Below are positions 53,760 through 62,265 of a stretch of DNA of 64,000 nucleotides, piece after piece. Position 1 is the stretch's first letter; each line of letters starts with the position of its first letter. The stretch lies in NCBI RefSeq assembly GCF_000472965.1, contig NZ_AXAU01000005.1, forward strand, positions 248,001-312,000, read 5' to 3'. This DNA is from Bradyrhizobium murdochi (GTDB lineage Bacteria > Pseudomonadota > Alphaproteobacteria > Rhizobiales > Xanthobacteraceae). The position numbers were made by a program, and so were the translations under genes. The notes under the pieces were generated by a model. That model had not been told where the DNA came from. It worked only from the letters and a program-made list of their open reading frames with translations, and made no database searches.

Positions 53760-54671
53760 TTATTCCGCCGTGTGACTGCCCTTCGTACCACCGCTGACCA
53801 CCACGCCGGCCGCCTTTTCGATCGGCTTGATCGCCGCGGTGAAATCCGACTCCGCGCCCTCGTCGCGGATGATGACTTCCCACAAGCGCCCGACCGCTTC
53901 GGCGACTTCCATCGACAGTCCCAGCGATTTCATCTCTTCCAGCGCAAGCCGCACGTCCTTCACCATCAGTCCCGTGGCGAAGCCGAAGTCGAAACTGCGC
54001 GGCAGCACCGAGCGCGGAAACTTGTCGCGGCTCGCCGTGTTCAGTCCGGAACCTGCGTTGATAACGTCGATCATCACGGCCGGATCGAGCCCAGCCTTGA
54101 CGCCCATCACAACCGCTTCCGATGTCGCCACCATCGCGGTCGCCGACAGGAAATTGTTGGCGAGTTTCATGGTCTGCGCCGAGCCGGGCTTTTCGCCGAT
54201 GAAAAACACTTTCCCGATCACGTCGAGCGCGGGTTTTGTCAGCTCGTAATCGGCGCGCGGACCGGAGACCATCACGGCCAGCGTTCCCTTCTCGGCGCCG
54301 CCGACGCCGCCGCTGACAGGGCTGTCGATCTGCACGATGTTATTCTTCGCCAGAAGACCGTGAATCTTGGCCGCCATTTGCGAGCCGACGGTGGAGAGAT
54401 CGACGAAGCGTTTGACGCGTTTGCCCTCGATCACGCCGCCTGCGCCGGTCGCAACCTCGAGCGACGCCTGCAGCGACGGCAAGCTCGCCAGCACCGTCTC
54501 GCAGCGATCGGCGATATCCTTCGGCGACGATGCCGCCTGCGCGCCGAGCGCGACGAGCTTGTCTATGGCTTCCCGCCGCGTATCGAACACGGTGAGTTCA
54601 TGCCTGGCCTCGATCAGGCGGCGCGCCATCGGGAAGCCCATCTTCCCGAGGCCGATGAATCCGATTTCCAT
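53760..54671 (-). CDS. NAD(P)-dependent oxidoreductase, 3-hydroxyisobutyrate dehydrogenase family
   Basis: A 303-residue beta-hydroxyacid dehydrogenase. The Rossmann motif is MEIGFIGLGKMGFPMARRL, the conserved FVDLSTVGSQMAAKIH segment and DSPVSGGVGGAEKGTLAVMV follow, and the active-site Lys is in MKLANNFLSATAMV. Members oxidise 3-hydroxyisobutyrate, tartronate semialdehyde or related acids; the substrate here is unclear. It runs leftward and is flanked by palindromic repeats. Confidence 0.88.
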   Translation of the reverse strand: MEIGFIGLGKMGFPMARRLIEARHELTVFDTRREAIDKLVALGAQAASSPKDIADRCETVLASLPSLQASLEVATGAGGVIEGKRVKRFVDLSTVGSQMAAKIHGLLAKNNIVQIDSPVSGGVGGAEKGTLAVMVSGPRADYELTKPALDVIGKVFFIGEKPGSAQTMKLANNFLSATAMVATSEAVVMGVKAGLDPAVMIDVINAGSGLNTASRDKFPRSVLPRSFDFGFATGLMVKDVRLALEEMKSLGLSMEVAEAVGRLWEVIIRDEGAESDFTAAIKPIEKAAGVVVSGGTKGSHTAE

Positions 54672-54687
54672 GGTATCTCTCCGAATT

Positions 54688-54771
54688 CGTCATTGCGAGG
54701 AGCGAAGCGACGAAGCAATCCATCTATCCGCTTGTGGCGTCATGGATTGCTTCGCTTCGCTCGCAATGACG
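54688..54771. repeat. palindromic intergenic repeat, CGTCATTGCGAGGAGCG type
   Basis: Left arm CGTCATTGCGAGGAGCGAAG (continuing to CAATCCAT) and right arm ATGGATTGCTTCGCTTCGCT (ending CGCAATGACG) are complementary. It sits between two leftward genes and shares the outer CGTCATT with the repeat at 35709. Confidence 0.78.
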
Positions 54772-54808
54772 GAATTATGTTGCTGTGCTGTCGAATTGGA
54801 GAAAGCGT

Positions 54809-55189
54809 TCACCCCTGATCCAACTCCGCGAACACCTCGCGCGCGATGCGAAAGCTGTCGACGCCGGTCGGGATGCCGGCATAGATCGAAACCTGCATGA
54901 AGATCTCGCGGATCTCGTCGCGACTGACACCGTTGGTCAGCGCGCCCTTGATGTGTGCCTTCAGTTCATGCGGGCGGTTCAGGATTGAGATCATGGCCAG
55001 ATTGAGCATGCTGCGGGTCTTGCGCGGCAGTTCCTCGCGGCCCCACACCGCGCCCCAGCAATATTCGGTGACGAGTTCCTGGAACGGCTTGTTAAAACTG
55101 TCGGCGCTCTTCAGCGCGCTGTCGACATAGGCCTCGCCGAGCACCGCTTTGCGAATTTCCAGTCCCTTGTCGTGTGTCTTCTGATCCAT
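54809..55189 (-). CDS. carboxymuconolactone decarboxylase family protein
   Basis: A 126-residue all-helical protein of the PcaC/AhpD-like family. It contains the PcaC-like TEYCWGAVWGREELPRKTRSM, then MISILNRPHELKAHIKGALTNGVSRDEI, where the conserved Glu-x4-His of the family is present (HELKAH). It lacks the CxxC pair of AhpD, so a role like gamma-carboxymuconolactone decarboxylase or unrelated small-molecule binding is more likely than peroxidase. It follows the 3-hydroxyisobutyrate-type dehydrogenase in reverse order, upstream of it on the same strand. Confidence 0.85.
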   Translation of the reverse strand: MDQKTHDKGLEIRKAVLGEAYVDSALKSADSFNKPFQELVTEYCWGAVWGREELPRKTRSMLNLAMISILNRPHELKAHIKGALTNGVSRDEIREIFMQVSIYAGIPTGVDSFRIAREVFAELDQG

Positions 55190-55337
55190 GTCGCTTCCTC
55201 GTAGTTTTACGGTTCGGCGCGAACGTTACGGGGAGGGACGCCCGCAGTCACGCCTTCGTGTAATGTTATGCGTATTTCCGGGTGTGGGTTACCCCGGGAA
55301 CGGGTGCCTCATTGCCGCCGTTGTGCTACGCTGACTT

Positions 55338-57998
55338 GTGGACAACCCGGAGAGATTGTTGAGCGGCGCCACCCCCGACCCCACAAAGCCAGCGCGCGAG
55401 CCGGATGTCGTCGCGCGGCTTCAACTGACGCAGGCTCTGCAACGGGCCCAATACGCGATTGCGTGGGAACGTACCTGGCCAGGGCTCGTCCGGTTTCTGA
55501 GCGTCATTGGGCTGTTTCTGGTGGCATCCTGGGCCGGATTGTGGCTGGCGCTGCCGTTCCTTGCACGTGCGGTCTGCCTTGGCCTGTTCGCCCTTGCGGC
55601 GCTGGCCGCATTGTTCCCGCTCGCGCGGTTTCGCTGGCCGAGCCGCGAACAGGCGTTGAGCCGGCTCGACCGCGGCACCGGCGTTCGCCATCGCCCGGCG
55701 ACCGCGCTGACCGATACACTCTCGACCAAGGATCCGATCGCGCAGGCGCTGTGGCGGGAGCAGCGCGAGCGCACGCTGGCCTCGATCAAGCGGATCCGCG
55801 CCGGGCTGCCTTCGCCGCGGCTGGCGATCCACGACCCCTGGGCGCTGCGTGCGCTGATCATGGTGATGCTGGCGGCCGCCTATGTCGCCGCCGGCGACGA
55901 GCGCCGGCTACGAATTGCCGCGGCGTTCGACTGGAACGGCGTGCTGACGCCGGCCAACGTCCGGGTCGATGCCTGGGTCACCCCGCCGCTCTATACCGGC
56001 AAGCCGCCGGTCATTCTGTCTGCCGCCAACAGGGATGCGGCTTCTCCCGATGGCGGGGCACCATTGCCGGTGCCTGCAGGCAGCACGCTGCTGGTGCGCT
56101 CCAGCGGCGGCAATATCGACGTCGTGGTCGGCGGCGGCGTGACCGAGGTCGCGCCCAGCGAGCAGGCGCCGAAGGGCACCAACGAACGGCATTTCAAGAT
56201 CAACGGTGACGGCACCGCGCATGTCCGCGCGCCCTCCGGCCAGCCGCTGTGGCGCTTCGCGGCGATGCCCGACCGTGCCCCGACCATCTCGCTGGCGAAA
56301 GATCCGGAGCGCCAGGCCCGCGGCTCGCTGCAGACGTCCTACAAGCTCGAGGATGATTACGGCGTCACCGAAGCGCGCGCGCAATTCGCCGTCCGTGCTC
56401 CCGATGCCGGCAAGGAAGGGAATAAGGAAGGCAACAAGGAAGACAAGAGCAAGGAGGCCGAGAAGGCCGAGCCACGGCCGCTGTTCGAGCCGCCGCAGTT
56501 TGCGCTGGTGCTGCCGAATGCGCGCACCCGCAACGGCGTCGGCCAGACCGTGAAGGATCTCAGCGAGGATCCCTATGCCGGCGCCGATGTGACGCTGACG
56601 CTCACGGCCAAGGACGAGGCCGGCAATGAGGGCAAGAGCGAGCCGTTCAACATGCGGCTGCCGGAACGGCTGTTCACCAAGCCCCTCGCCCGCGCCCTGA
56701 TCGAACAGCGCCGCATTCTGGCGCTCGATGCCAATCAGAATTCGCAAGTCTATACCGCCCTCGATGCGCTGATGATCGCGCCGGAATTGTTCACGCCCGA
56801 AGCCGGTCACTATCTCGGTCTCTTCAGTGTCAAGCACCAACTGGAGGAGGCGCGCACCGATGCCGCGCTGCGCGAGGTCGTCGCTAGCATGTGGGCGCTT
56901 GCCGTCACCATCGAGGACGGCAACATCACCGATGTCGAGAAGGCGCTGCGCGCGGCGCAGGACGCGCTCAAGCAGGCGCTGGAGCGTGGCGCCACCGACG
57001 AGGAGATCAAGAAGCTGACGGATAATCTGCGCGCTGCGCTGGACAATTTCCTGCGCCAGCTCGCCGAGCAGTTCCGCAACAACCCGCAGCAACAGGCGCG
57101 CCCGCTCGATCCCAACACGAAAGTGCTGAGCCAGCAGGATCTCAAGAACATGCTTGACCGGCTGGAGCGGATGTCGCGTTCCGGTGACAAGGATGCCGCC
57201 AAGCAGCTATTGGAACAGCTCCAGCAGATGCTGGAAAACCTGCAGATGGCGCAGCCCGGCCAGGGCGGCGACAACGAGATGGAGCAGGCGCTGAACGAGC
57301 TCGGCGACATGATCCGCAAGCAGCAGCAATTGCGCGACAAGACCTACAAGCAGGGCCAGGATTCGCGGCGCGACCGCATGCGCGGCAAGCAGGGTGACAA
57401 GCAGGGCGATCAGAGCATGGGCGATCTGCAACAGGACCAGCAGGGCCTGCGCGACCGCCTGAAGAAGTTGCAGGAAGAGCTTGCCAAGCGCGGCATGGGC
57501 CCGGGCCAGCGCGGCCAGCAGGGCCAGCGTGGCGACCAGCAGGGGCAGCAGGGCCAACAGGGTCAGGGTCAAGGCGGCGAGCAAGGCGACGGCGAGGACG
57601 GGCTCGATCAGGCCGATTCGGCCATGGGCGATGCCACCGGCCGGCTCGGCGAGGGCAATGCCGAGGGCGCAGTGGACTCGCAGGGCCGCGCGCTCGACGC
57701 GCTGCGCAAGGGCGCCCAGAGCCTTGCGGAAGCCATGCAGCAAGGTGACGGCGACCAGCCGGGCGACGGCCCCGGCAACCCGAGAGGCCGCCAGCAGGGC
57801 GCTGCCAACTCGACCGATCCGCTCGGCCGGCCGATGCGCCATAACGAATTCACCGACGACTACACGGTGAAGATCCCCGGCGAGATCGACGTGCAGCGGG
57901 TCCGCCGGATTTTGGAAGAACTGCGCCGCCGTCTCGGCGATCCGGCCCGTCCGCAGATCGAACTGGATTACATCGAGCGGCTGTTGAAGGATTATTGA
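55338..57998 (+). CDS. TIGR02302 family (DUF4175) membrane protein
   Basis: An 886-residue protein with a GTG start, three membrane segments in the first 185 residues (SVIGLFLVASWAGLWLALPF, LGLFALAALAALFPL, LIMVMLAAAYVAAG) and a long extracytoplasmic part. A Lys/Glu-rich linker lies near residues 355-375. The C-terminal third is highly Gln/Gly-rich, helical, low complexity (for example RGQQGQRGDQQGQQGQQGQG), as the TIGR02302 family of alphaproteobacteria has. Function is unknown; it probably interacts with the envelope. It follows the argH-lysA block in many rhizobia. Confidence 0.88.
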   Translation: MDNPERLLSGATPDPTKPAREPDVVARLQLTQALQRAQYAIAWERTWPGLVRFLSVIGLFLVASWAGLWLALPFLARAVCLGLFALAALAALFPLARFRWPSREQALSRLDRGTGVRHRPATALTDTLSTKDPIAQALWREQRERTLASIKRIRAGLPSPRLAIHDPWALRALIMVMLAAAYVAAGDERRLRIAAAFDWNGVLTPANVRVDAWVTPPLYTGKPPVILSAANRDAASPDGGAPLPVPAGSTLLVRSSGGNIDVVVGGGVTEVAPSEQAPKGTNERHFKINGDGTAHVRAPSGQPLWRFAAMPDRAPTISLAKDPERQARGSLQTSYKLEDDYGVTEARAQFAVRAPDAGKEGNKEGNKEDKSKEAEKAEPRPLFEPPQFALVLPNARTRNGVGQTVKDLSEDPYAGADVTLTLTAKDEAGNEGKSEPFNMRLPERLFTKPLARALIEQRRILALDANQNSQVYTALDALMIAPELFTPEAGHYLGLFSVKHQLEEARTDAALREVVASMWALAVTIEDGNITDVEKALRAAQDALKQALERGATDEEIKKLTDNLRAALDNFLRQLAEQFRNNPQQQARPLDPNTKVLSQQDLKNMLDRLERMSRSGDKDAAKQLLEQLQQMLENLQMAQPGQGGDNEMEQALNELGDMIRKQQQLRDKTYKQGQDSRRDRMRGKQGDKQGDQSMGDLQQDQQGLRDRLKKLQEELAKRGMGPGQRGQQGQRGDQQGQQGQQGQGQGGEQGDGEDGLDQADSAMGDATGRLGEGNAEGAVDSQGRALDALRKGAQSLAEAMQQGDGDQPGDGPGNPRGRQQGAANSTDPLGRPMRHNEFTDDYTVKIPGEIDVQRVRRILEELRRRLGDPARPQIELDYIERLLKDY

Positions 57999-58002
57999 TC
58001 TT

Positions 58003-58091
58003 GTAGGGTGGGCAAAGGCGCATTTGCGCCGTGCCCACCATTTTTGTTCTCATCGAGAAGGTGGGCACGCTTCGCTCTGCCCACCCTACGG
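58003..58091. repeat. palindromic intergenic repeat, GTAGGGTGGGCA type (second copy)
   Basis: Arms GTAGGGTGGGCAAAGGCGCA and GCTCTGCCCACCCTACG are complementary, with a shorter pair (GTGCCCACCA) inside. It matches the copy at 7439-7535 over both arms and lies between the TIGR02302 and convergent cpdR genes. Confidence 0.85.
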
Positions 58092-58100
58092 ACTAACGGG

Positions 58101-58478
58101 TCACCCCGCCTTCCTCGCCGCCAGCGCGTCCGCCACCGCGGTGCGGATGTCGTGCACCGAAAACGGCTTCGTCACCACGTCGTGCACGATCGCATTGAGG
58201 CCGGAGGCGCGTTCGCGCTGGTCGGCGAAGCCTGTCATCAGCAGGATCTTCAGGTTGGGAAAATCCCGCGCCGCCGTCAGCGCCAGCGCGATGCCGTCCA
58301 TGACCGGCATCTGGATGTCAGTCAAGAGCAGGTCGAACAGGCCTTGCTCGCGCGTCAGGATATCGAGCGCGTCGGCGCCGTCCCCGGCGGTGACGGTCTC
58401 GTGGCCATCCATGGCGATGGCGCGTGCCACCAGCGAGCGCATGGAGTCTTCGTCATCGGCAATCAGCACGCGTGGCAT
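58101..58478 (-). CDS. cpdR: single-domain response regulator CpdR
   Basis: A 125-residue receiver without output domain. It has the acidic pair in VLIADDEDSMRSLVARAI, D54 in LLTDIQMPVMDG, and K104 in VVTKPFSVHDIRTA, and its whole length (GHETVTAGDGADALDIL, RDFPNLKILLMTGFADQRER) matches CpdR. In Caulobacter, CpdR directs ClpXP to degrade cell-cycle proteins at the pole. It is convergent with the TIGR02302 gene and divergently placed relative to ftsE, downstream of the zinc-ribbon gene. Confidence 0.93.
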   Translation of the reverse strand: MPRVLIADDEDSMRSLVARAIAMDGHETVTAGDGADALDILTREQGLFDLLLTDIQMPVMDGIALALTAARDFPNLKILLMTGFADQRERASGLNAIVHDVVTKPFSVHDIRTAVADALAARKAG

Positions 58479-58516
58479 GAAGTCTTGATCTCTCGCCTTG
58501 CGGAAGCGGGCCAGGT

Positions 58517-59410
58517 TCAGGCGTGGCCGGCCAGATCCCGCTTGTTGAAAAAGCGTACGTCAATATTACGGCCTTCGGGCGGCGGCGAAGCCAGCCGCGA
58601 CTTGAAATAGGCGCGCTCGCCGGGCTTGAGCACCGGCTGTTCCAATACCGCGTTCCAGGCATAGATCTCGGCGCCCTGCGCGTCGCGGACGGAGAAGCGC
58701 AGTCGCGGCAATTCGACCGGCTTTTTGGTCTCGCCGACGATCACGCCCTCGATGACCAGAACCGGCTTGCCGTCCACGGTCTCGTTGGTGATCTTGATGT
58801 CCTTGAAGGCGAGACCGCGCAGGTTCACTTCCAGCCCGACCATCTTGTAGAACGTCGCGGTTTGCGGTAGCAGCCGCACGATTTCGGTACGCCAGATCAT
58901 CAGCGCCAGTATCAGCGCGCCCATTGCGGCGCAGGCGGTCGGCAGGCCGATGGACGGGATGAACGGAATGCCGGGCAGGGAGGGCAGCCGGAAAAGACGG
59001 GCCAGCCGCTCGCGGTGCGTGGTGATCGGGATATCCCCATGGTCTTCCGCATCGTACCGGGCAACCGATGGCCAGTCGCTGTCGCCGCCTTGGCGCGATC
59101 CTTCGCCCTCGGCCGGCCAACGGGGTGAAATCGAGGGACTGTCAACCACGGGGGTGTCCTGTTCCTCTTCCTCGCGCGCCATCGCCTCCCATTCGGCCGC
59201 GGCATCGGTTGCGGCCGGCTGGCTCGATTGCGCCGGAACTGGCGGAGCGCTCGGCATGGCTGCCGGCATGGCGGCCAGTTCGATCGCGTCCTCGGGCCGC
59301 GCCAGCCAGGTTTCCTTGCAGCGGGAGCAGCGGACGGTGCGCCCAGCGGTGCCCAACGTGGCCGGATTGATGGCGTAAGATGTTGTACAATGGGGACAAA
59401 CGATATGCAT
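58517..59410 (-). CDS. MJ0042-type zinc-ribbon/DUF3426 membrane protein
   Basis: A 297-residue protein. The N terminus is a zinc ribbon, CPHC near residue 5 and CSRC near residue 30 (RTVRCSRCKETWLARP). An acidic, Pro-rich middle precedes one membrane segment near residue 170 (GALILALMIWRTEIV), followed by an extracytoplasmic DUF3426-like beta domain (VNLRGLAFKDIKITNETVDG and KPVLVIEGVI). It is common next to ftsEX in alphaproteobacteria and is often co-located with cpdR. A coupling between cytoplasmic zinc-ribbon signalling and the envelope is conceivable, but no role is established. Confidence 0.85.
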   Translation of the reverse strand: MHIVCPHCTTSYAINPATLGTAGRTVRCSRCKETWLARPEDAIELAAMPAAMPSAPPVPAQSSQPAATDAAAEWEAMAREEEEQDTPVVDSPSISPRWPAEGEGSRQGGDSDWPSVARYDAEDHGDIPITTHRERLARLFRLPSLPGIPFIPSIGLPTACAAMGALILALMIWRTEIVRLLPQTATFYKMVGLEVNLRGLAFKDIKITNETVDGKPVLVIEGVIVGETKKPVELPRLRFSVRDAQGAEIYAWNAVLEQPVLKPGERAYFKSRLASPPPEGRNIDVRFFNKRDLAGHA

Positions 59411-59535
59411 GGAGCCCATCTCACCAGTGTCTTCGCCCGGATGCTACATACCGACCGTTAACGAATCGGAAACCATAACGGCCGCAAAACCGTTTTGTCC
59501 GGTTGGCGCCCAAACCAGCGGGCCACGAGCCCAAA

Positions 59536-59571
59536 GTTCAGGTTCAGGTCCAGGTTCAGGTTCAAGTCCGG
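59536..59571. repeat. hexamer tandem repeat
   Basis: Six consecutive hexamers, GTTCAG, GTTCAG, GTCCAG, GTTCAG, GTTCAA, GTCCGG. It lies upstream of ftsE beside the 27-bp repeats. Confidence 0.85.
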
Positions 59572-59580
59572 GGTTTCCGG

Positions 59581-59661
59581 CCACGGTCCACGCCGAGCGG
59601 AGCTCGGCCACGGTCCATGCCGAGCGGAGCTCGGCCATGGTACATGTCGAGCGGAGCTGAG
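59581..59661. repeat. three tandem 27-bp repeats ending at the ftsE start
   Basis: Units at 59581-59607, 59608-59634 and 59635-59661 begin CCACGGTCCA or CCATGGTACA and share GAGCGGAGCT near the end. The first two differ at one base and the third is more divergent. The last unit supplies the putative ribosome site GCGGAG, 8 bases before the TTG of ftsE. The repeats are open in the ftsE frame, so an N-terminal extension is also possible. Confidence 0.88.
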
Positions 59662-59662
59662 C

Positions 59663-60322
59663 TTGGTTCGGTTCGAAAATGTCGGTTTGCGGTACGGGCT
59701 CGGCCCGGAGATTTTGCGCGACCTTTCCTTCGTGATTCCCGCCCATTCCTTCCAGTTTCTCACCGGTCCCTCCGGCGCGGGCAAGACCTCGCTGCTGCGG
59801 CTGTTGTTTCTGTCGCTGCGGCCGACCCGCGGCCTCGTCAACCTGTTCGGCCAGGATGTCTCGCTGCTGGGCAAGGATCAGATTGCGGGTCTGCGCACGC
59901 GCATCGGTATCGTGCTGCAGGATTTTCGTCTGCTTGACCACATGACGACCTACGAGAACGTGGCGCTGCCGTTCCGCGTGATGGGCCGTGACGAATCCAG
60001 CTATCGCCGCGAGGTGATCGACCTCCTGAAGTGGGTCGGCCTCGGCGAGCGCATGGACGCGCTGCCGCCGATCCTGTCGGGTGGTGAGAAGCAGCGCGCG
60101 GCGATCGCGCGCGCGGTGATCTCGCGGCCGCAATTGCTGCTGGCGGACGAGCCGACCGGCAGCGTCGATCCGACGCTCGGCCGGCGCTTGCTACGGTTGT
60201 TTATCGAATTGAACCGGCTGGGCACCGCGGTGATCATCGCGACCCACGATATCACGCTGATGGACCAGTACGAGGCGCGGCGGATGGTGCTGCACCAGGG
60301 ACGGCTGCACATCTATGAGTAG
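59663..60322 (+). CDS. ftsE: cell-division ABC ATPase FtsE
   Basis: A 219-residue ABC ATPase that, with FtsX, controls envelope hydrolases at the divisome. It has Walker A LTGPSGAGKTSLLRLLFLSL, the signature LSGGEKQRAAIARAV, Walker B LLLADEPTGSVDP, and the switch His in IIATHDITLM. The start is TTG 59663 (LVRFENVGLRYG follows), reached by a GGAG site in the last 27-bp repeat. ftsX overlaps its 3' end by 8 bases. Confidence 0.93.
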   Translation: MVRFENVGLRYGLGPEILRDLSFVIPAHSFQFLTGPSGAGKTSLLRLLFLSLRPTRGLVNLFGQDVSLLGKDQIAGLRTRIGIVLQDFRLLDHMTTYENVALPFRVMGRDESSYRREVIDLLKWVGLGERMDALPPILSGGEKQRAAIARAVISRPQLLLADEPTGSVDPTLGRRLLRLFIELNRLGTAVIIATHDITLMDQYEARRMVLHQGRLHIYE

Positions 60323-61286
60323 GGCCGGTGACGAGCATGGGCCGCTGGTGGACCTCGGCGACGAACGTCCGCAGGTGCCGGCGCGCGCGCGCAACATGTC
60401 GCCGATCGTGCCGCGGGCGTCGATCTCCGGCCGCGCGCTGGTCGCCGTCGTCGCCATCATGACGTTCCTTGCTTCCATCACCACCGGCACCGTGCTGCTC
60501 GTCAGCGCATCGGCGGCGGAATGGCAGTCCGAAGTCGCCAGCGAAATCACCGTTCAGGTGCGCCCGCAGGCCGGGCGCGATCTCGAGCGCGACGCGGCCG
60601 CGGTGGTGGAGGCGATGCGGACGCAGCCCGGCATCGTCCAGGTCAAGCCGTTCAGCAAGGATGAATCGGCCAGATTACTGGAGCCGTGGCTCGGCAGCGG
60701 GCTGTCGATCGAGCAGTTGCCGGTGCCGCGCGTCGTCGTCGCGCGCGTCCAGCCCGGCACCATACTCGACCTCGCTGCATTGCGCTCCAGGGTAACGCAA
60801 GTGGCGCCGTCGGCGAGCGTCGACGATCACCGCGCCTGGATCGAGCGCATGCGCTCGATGACTGGCGCCACCGTGTTTGCTGGCATTGGCATTCTCGCAC
60901 TGGTGATCGTCGCGACGATTATTTCGGTGTCGTTCGCGACCCGCGGCGCGATGGCGGCGAATCGCCCGATCGTCGAGGTACTGCACTTCGTCGGCGCCGG
61001 CGACCGCTATATCGCCAACCATTTCCTGCGGCATTTTCTCCGGCTCGGGCTGGAGGGCGGGGTGATCGGCGGCGGCGCCGCGATGCTAGGTTTCGGCTTC
61101 TCCGAATCGATCGCCGGCTGGTTCTCGGGGACCCCTGTCGGCGATCAGTTCGCAGCGCTGCTCGGGACATTTTCGCTGCCGCCGTCTGGCTATCTGGCGC
61201 TGGCAGTACAGGCCGTGGCGATTGCCGCCATTACCGCCTGGGCGTCGCGGCGGACGCTGTTTGCGACGCTGGACGATATCGATTGA
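60315..61286 (+). CDS. ftsX: cell-division membrane protein FtsX
   Basis: A 323-residue partner of FtsE. An N-terminal cytoplasmic region with Pro/Arg precedes the first membrane segment (ALVAVVAIMTFLASITTGTV), then an extracytoplasmic domain of about 100 residues, and three C-terminal membrane segments (VFAGIGILALVIVATIISVS, GVIGGGAAMLGFGFSESI, YLALAVQAVAIAAITAW). The 8-base overlap with ftsE shows translational coupling. The large periplasmic loop is the site expected to contact a hydrolase activator. Confidence 0.92.
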   Translation: MSRAGDEHGPLVDLGDERPQVPARARNMSPIVPRASISGRALVAVVAIMTFLASITTGTVLLVSASAAEWQSEVASEITVQVRPQAGRDLERDAAAVVEAMRTQPGIVQVKPFSKDESARLLEPWLGSGLSIEQLPVPRVVVARVQPGTILDLAALRSRVTQVAPSASVDDHRAWIERMRSMTGATVFAGIGILALVIVATIISVSFATRGAMAANRPIVEVLHFVGAGDRYIANHFLRHFLRLGLEGGVIGGGAAMLGFGFSESIAGWFSGTPVGDQFAALLGTFSLPPSGYLALAVQAVAIAAITAWASRRTLFATLDDID

Positions 61287-61402
61287 GGTGGGCCATTGGT
61301 ATTTTCAAGTGAAGCAAGTCACGGACTTGACCCGCGGACCGGGACTCCACTTCGCGTGAAAACGTTCTAGAATTATGCGCGGGACGAGGGTTGCCGGACG
61401 AT

Positions 61403-62116
61403 ATGGATTTGCAGCACGACGATAGTACGCCGAGGGCGGGTGCCGCGCGGCCGCGCGGATGGCTGCGTGCGGTCATCGTCGGCTCCATGGCGATCCTGTT
61501 CGTCGGTGCGGCGGTGGGCTTCATCGCCTTCCTCTCGCAATTGCGCGGCGCCGAAATCAAGCCGGCGCGCAGCGCCGACGGGATCGTGGTCTTCACCGGC
61601 GGCTCGTCGCGGGTGTCGGATGCAATGGAATTGCTCGCCGGGGGCTACGGCAAGCGGCTGTTGATTTCGGGCGTGCATCCGACCAACGCCGCGCGCGACA
61701 TTTCGCGCTCGTTGCCCGATAACCACTCGCTGCTCGGCTGTTGCGTCGATCTCGACCGCTCTGCGGTCAACACGCGCAGCAATGCCGCCGAGACGCGGCG
61801 CTGGGCGCAGGAGCGCGGCTTCAAGTCGCTGATCGTGGTGACGTCGAATTACCACATGCCGCGGGCTATTCTGGAATTGTCGCATGCGATGCCAGATGTC
61901 ACGCTGATTCCGTTCGCGGTGATCGGCGACAAATGGCGCGACGAGCCGTGGTGGACCAGCGGCGCGACGCTGCGTCTGTTGCTGTCGGAATATGCGAAAT
62001 ACGTCGCCGCGGAGGTGCGCGTGCGCCTCGCCAGTGCGGGCATCGATCTCGTGCCCGAACTTTTCGATCAGCCCATGCCGGCGCCGCGCCCGCCGGCGAC
62101 GGCGCAGGTCAACTAG
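61403..62116 (+). CDS. YdcF family (DUF218) membrane-associated protein
   Basis: A 237-residue protein with one N-terminal membrane segment (AVIVGSMAILFVGAAVGFIA). The DUF218 core then follows: ADGIVVFTGGSSRVSDAMEL, LLISGVHPTNAAR, NTRSNAAETRRWAQERG and VVTSNYHMPRAI. YdcF proteins are thought to bind nucleotide or act in cell-wall metabolism, without a firm reaction. Start is ambiguous between TTG 61391, with GGACGAGGG just ahead, and ATG 61403. It follows ftsEX, as in related genomes. Confidence 0.85.
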   Translation: MDLQHDDSTPRAGAARPRGWLRAVIVGSMAILFVGAAVGFIAFLSQLRGAEIKPARSADGIVVFTGGSSRVSDAMELLAGGYGKRLLISGVHPTNAARDISRSLPDNHSLLGCCVDLDRSAVNTRSNAAETRRWAQERGFKSLIVVTSNYHMPRAILELSHAMPDVTLIPFAVIGDKWRDEPWWTSGATLRLLLSEYAKYVAAEVRVRLASAGIDLVPELFDQPMPAPRPPATAQVN

Positions 62117-62265
62117 ACTAAAGCGATTCTGCGGAACAGCAGTGCGCGTTGTTGACGAAATTGGGGACGCCTTTGGCGTGTTGAAGCATATGAGGTCGAT
62201 AGTGTGAACGCCGTGCGCGCTGCTGGCGTTCGTAACCGGCGGAAACAAGTCGATCGGGGATTCCC

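Noticed and set aside
55908..57092. 394-residue leftward frame within the TIGR02302 gene
   Set aside because: Antisense to a recognised family; no independent signals.
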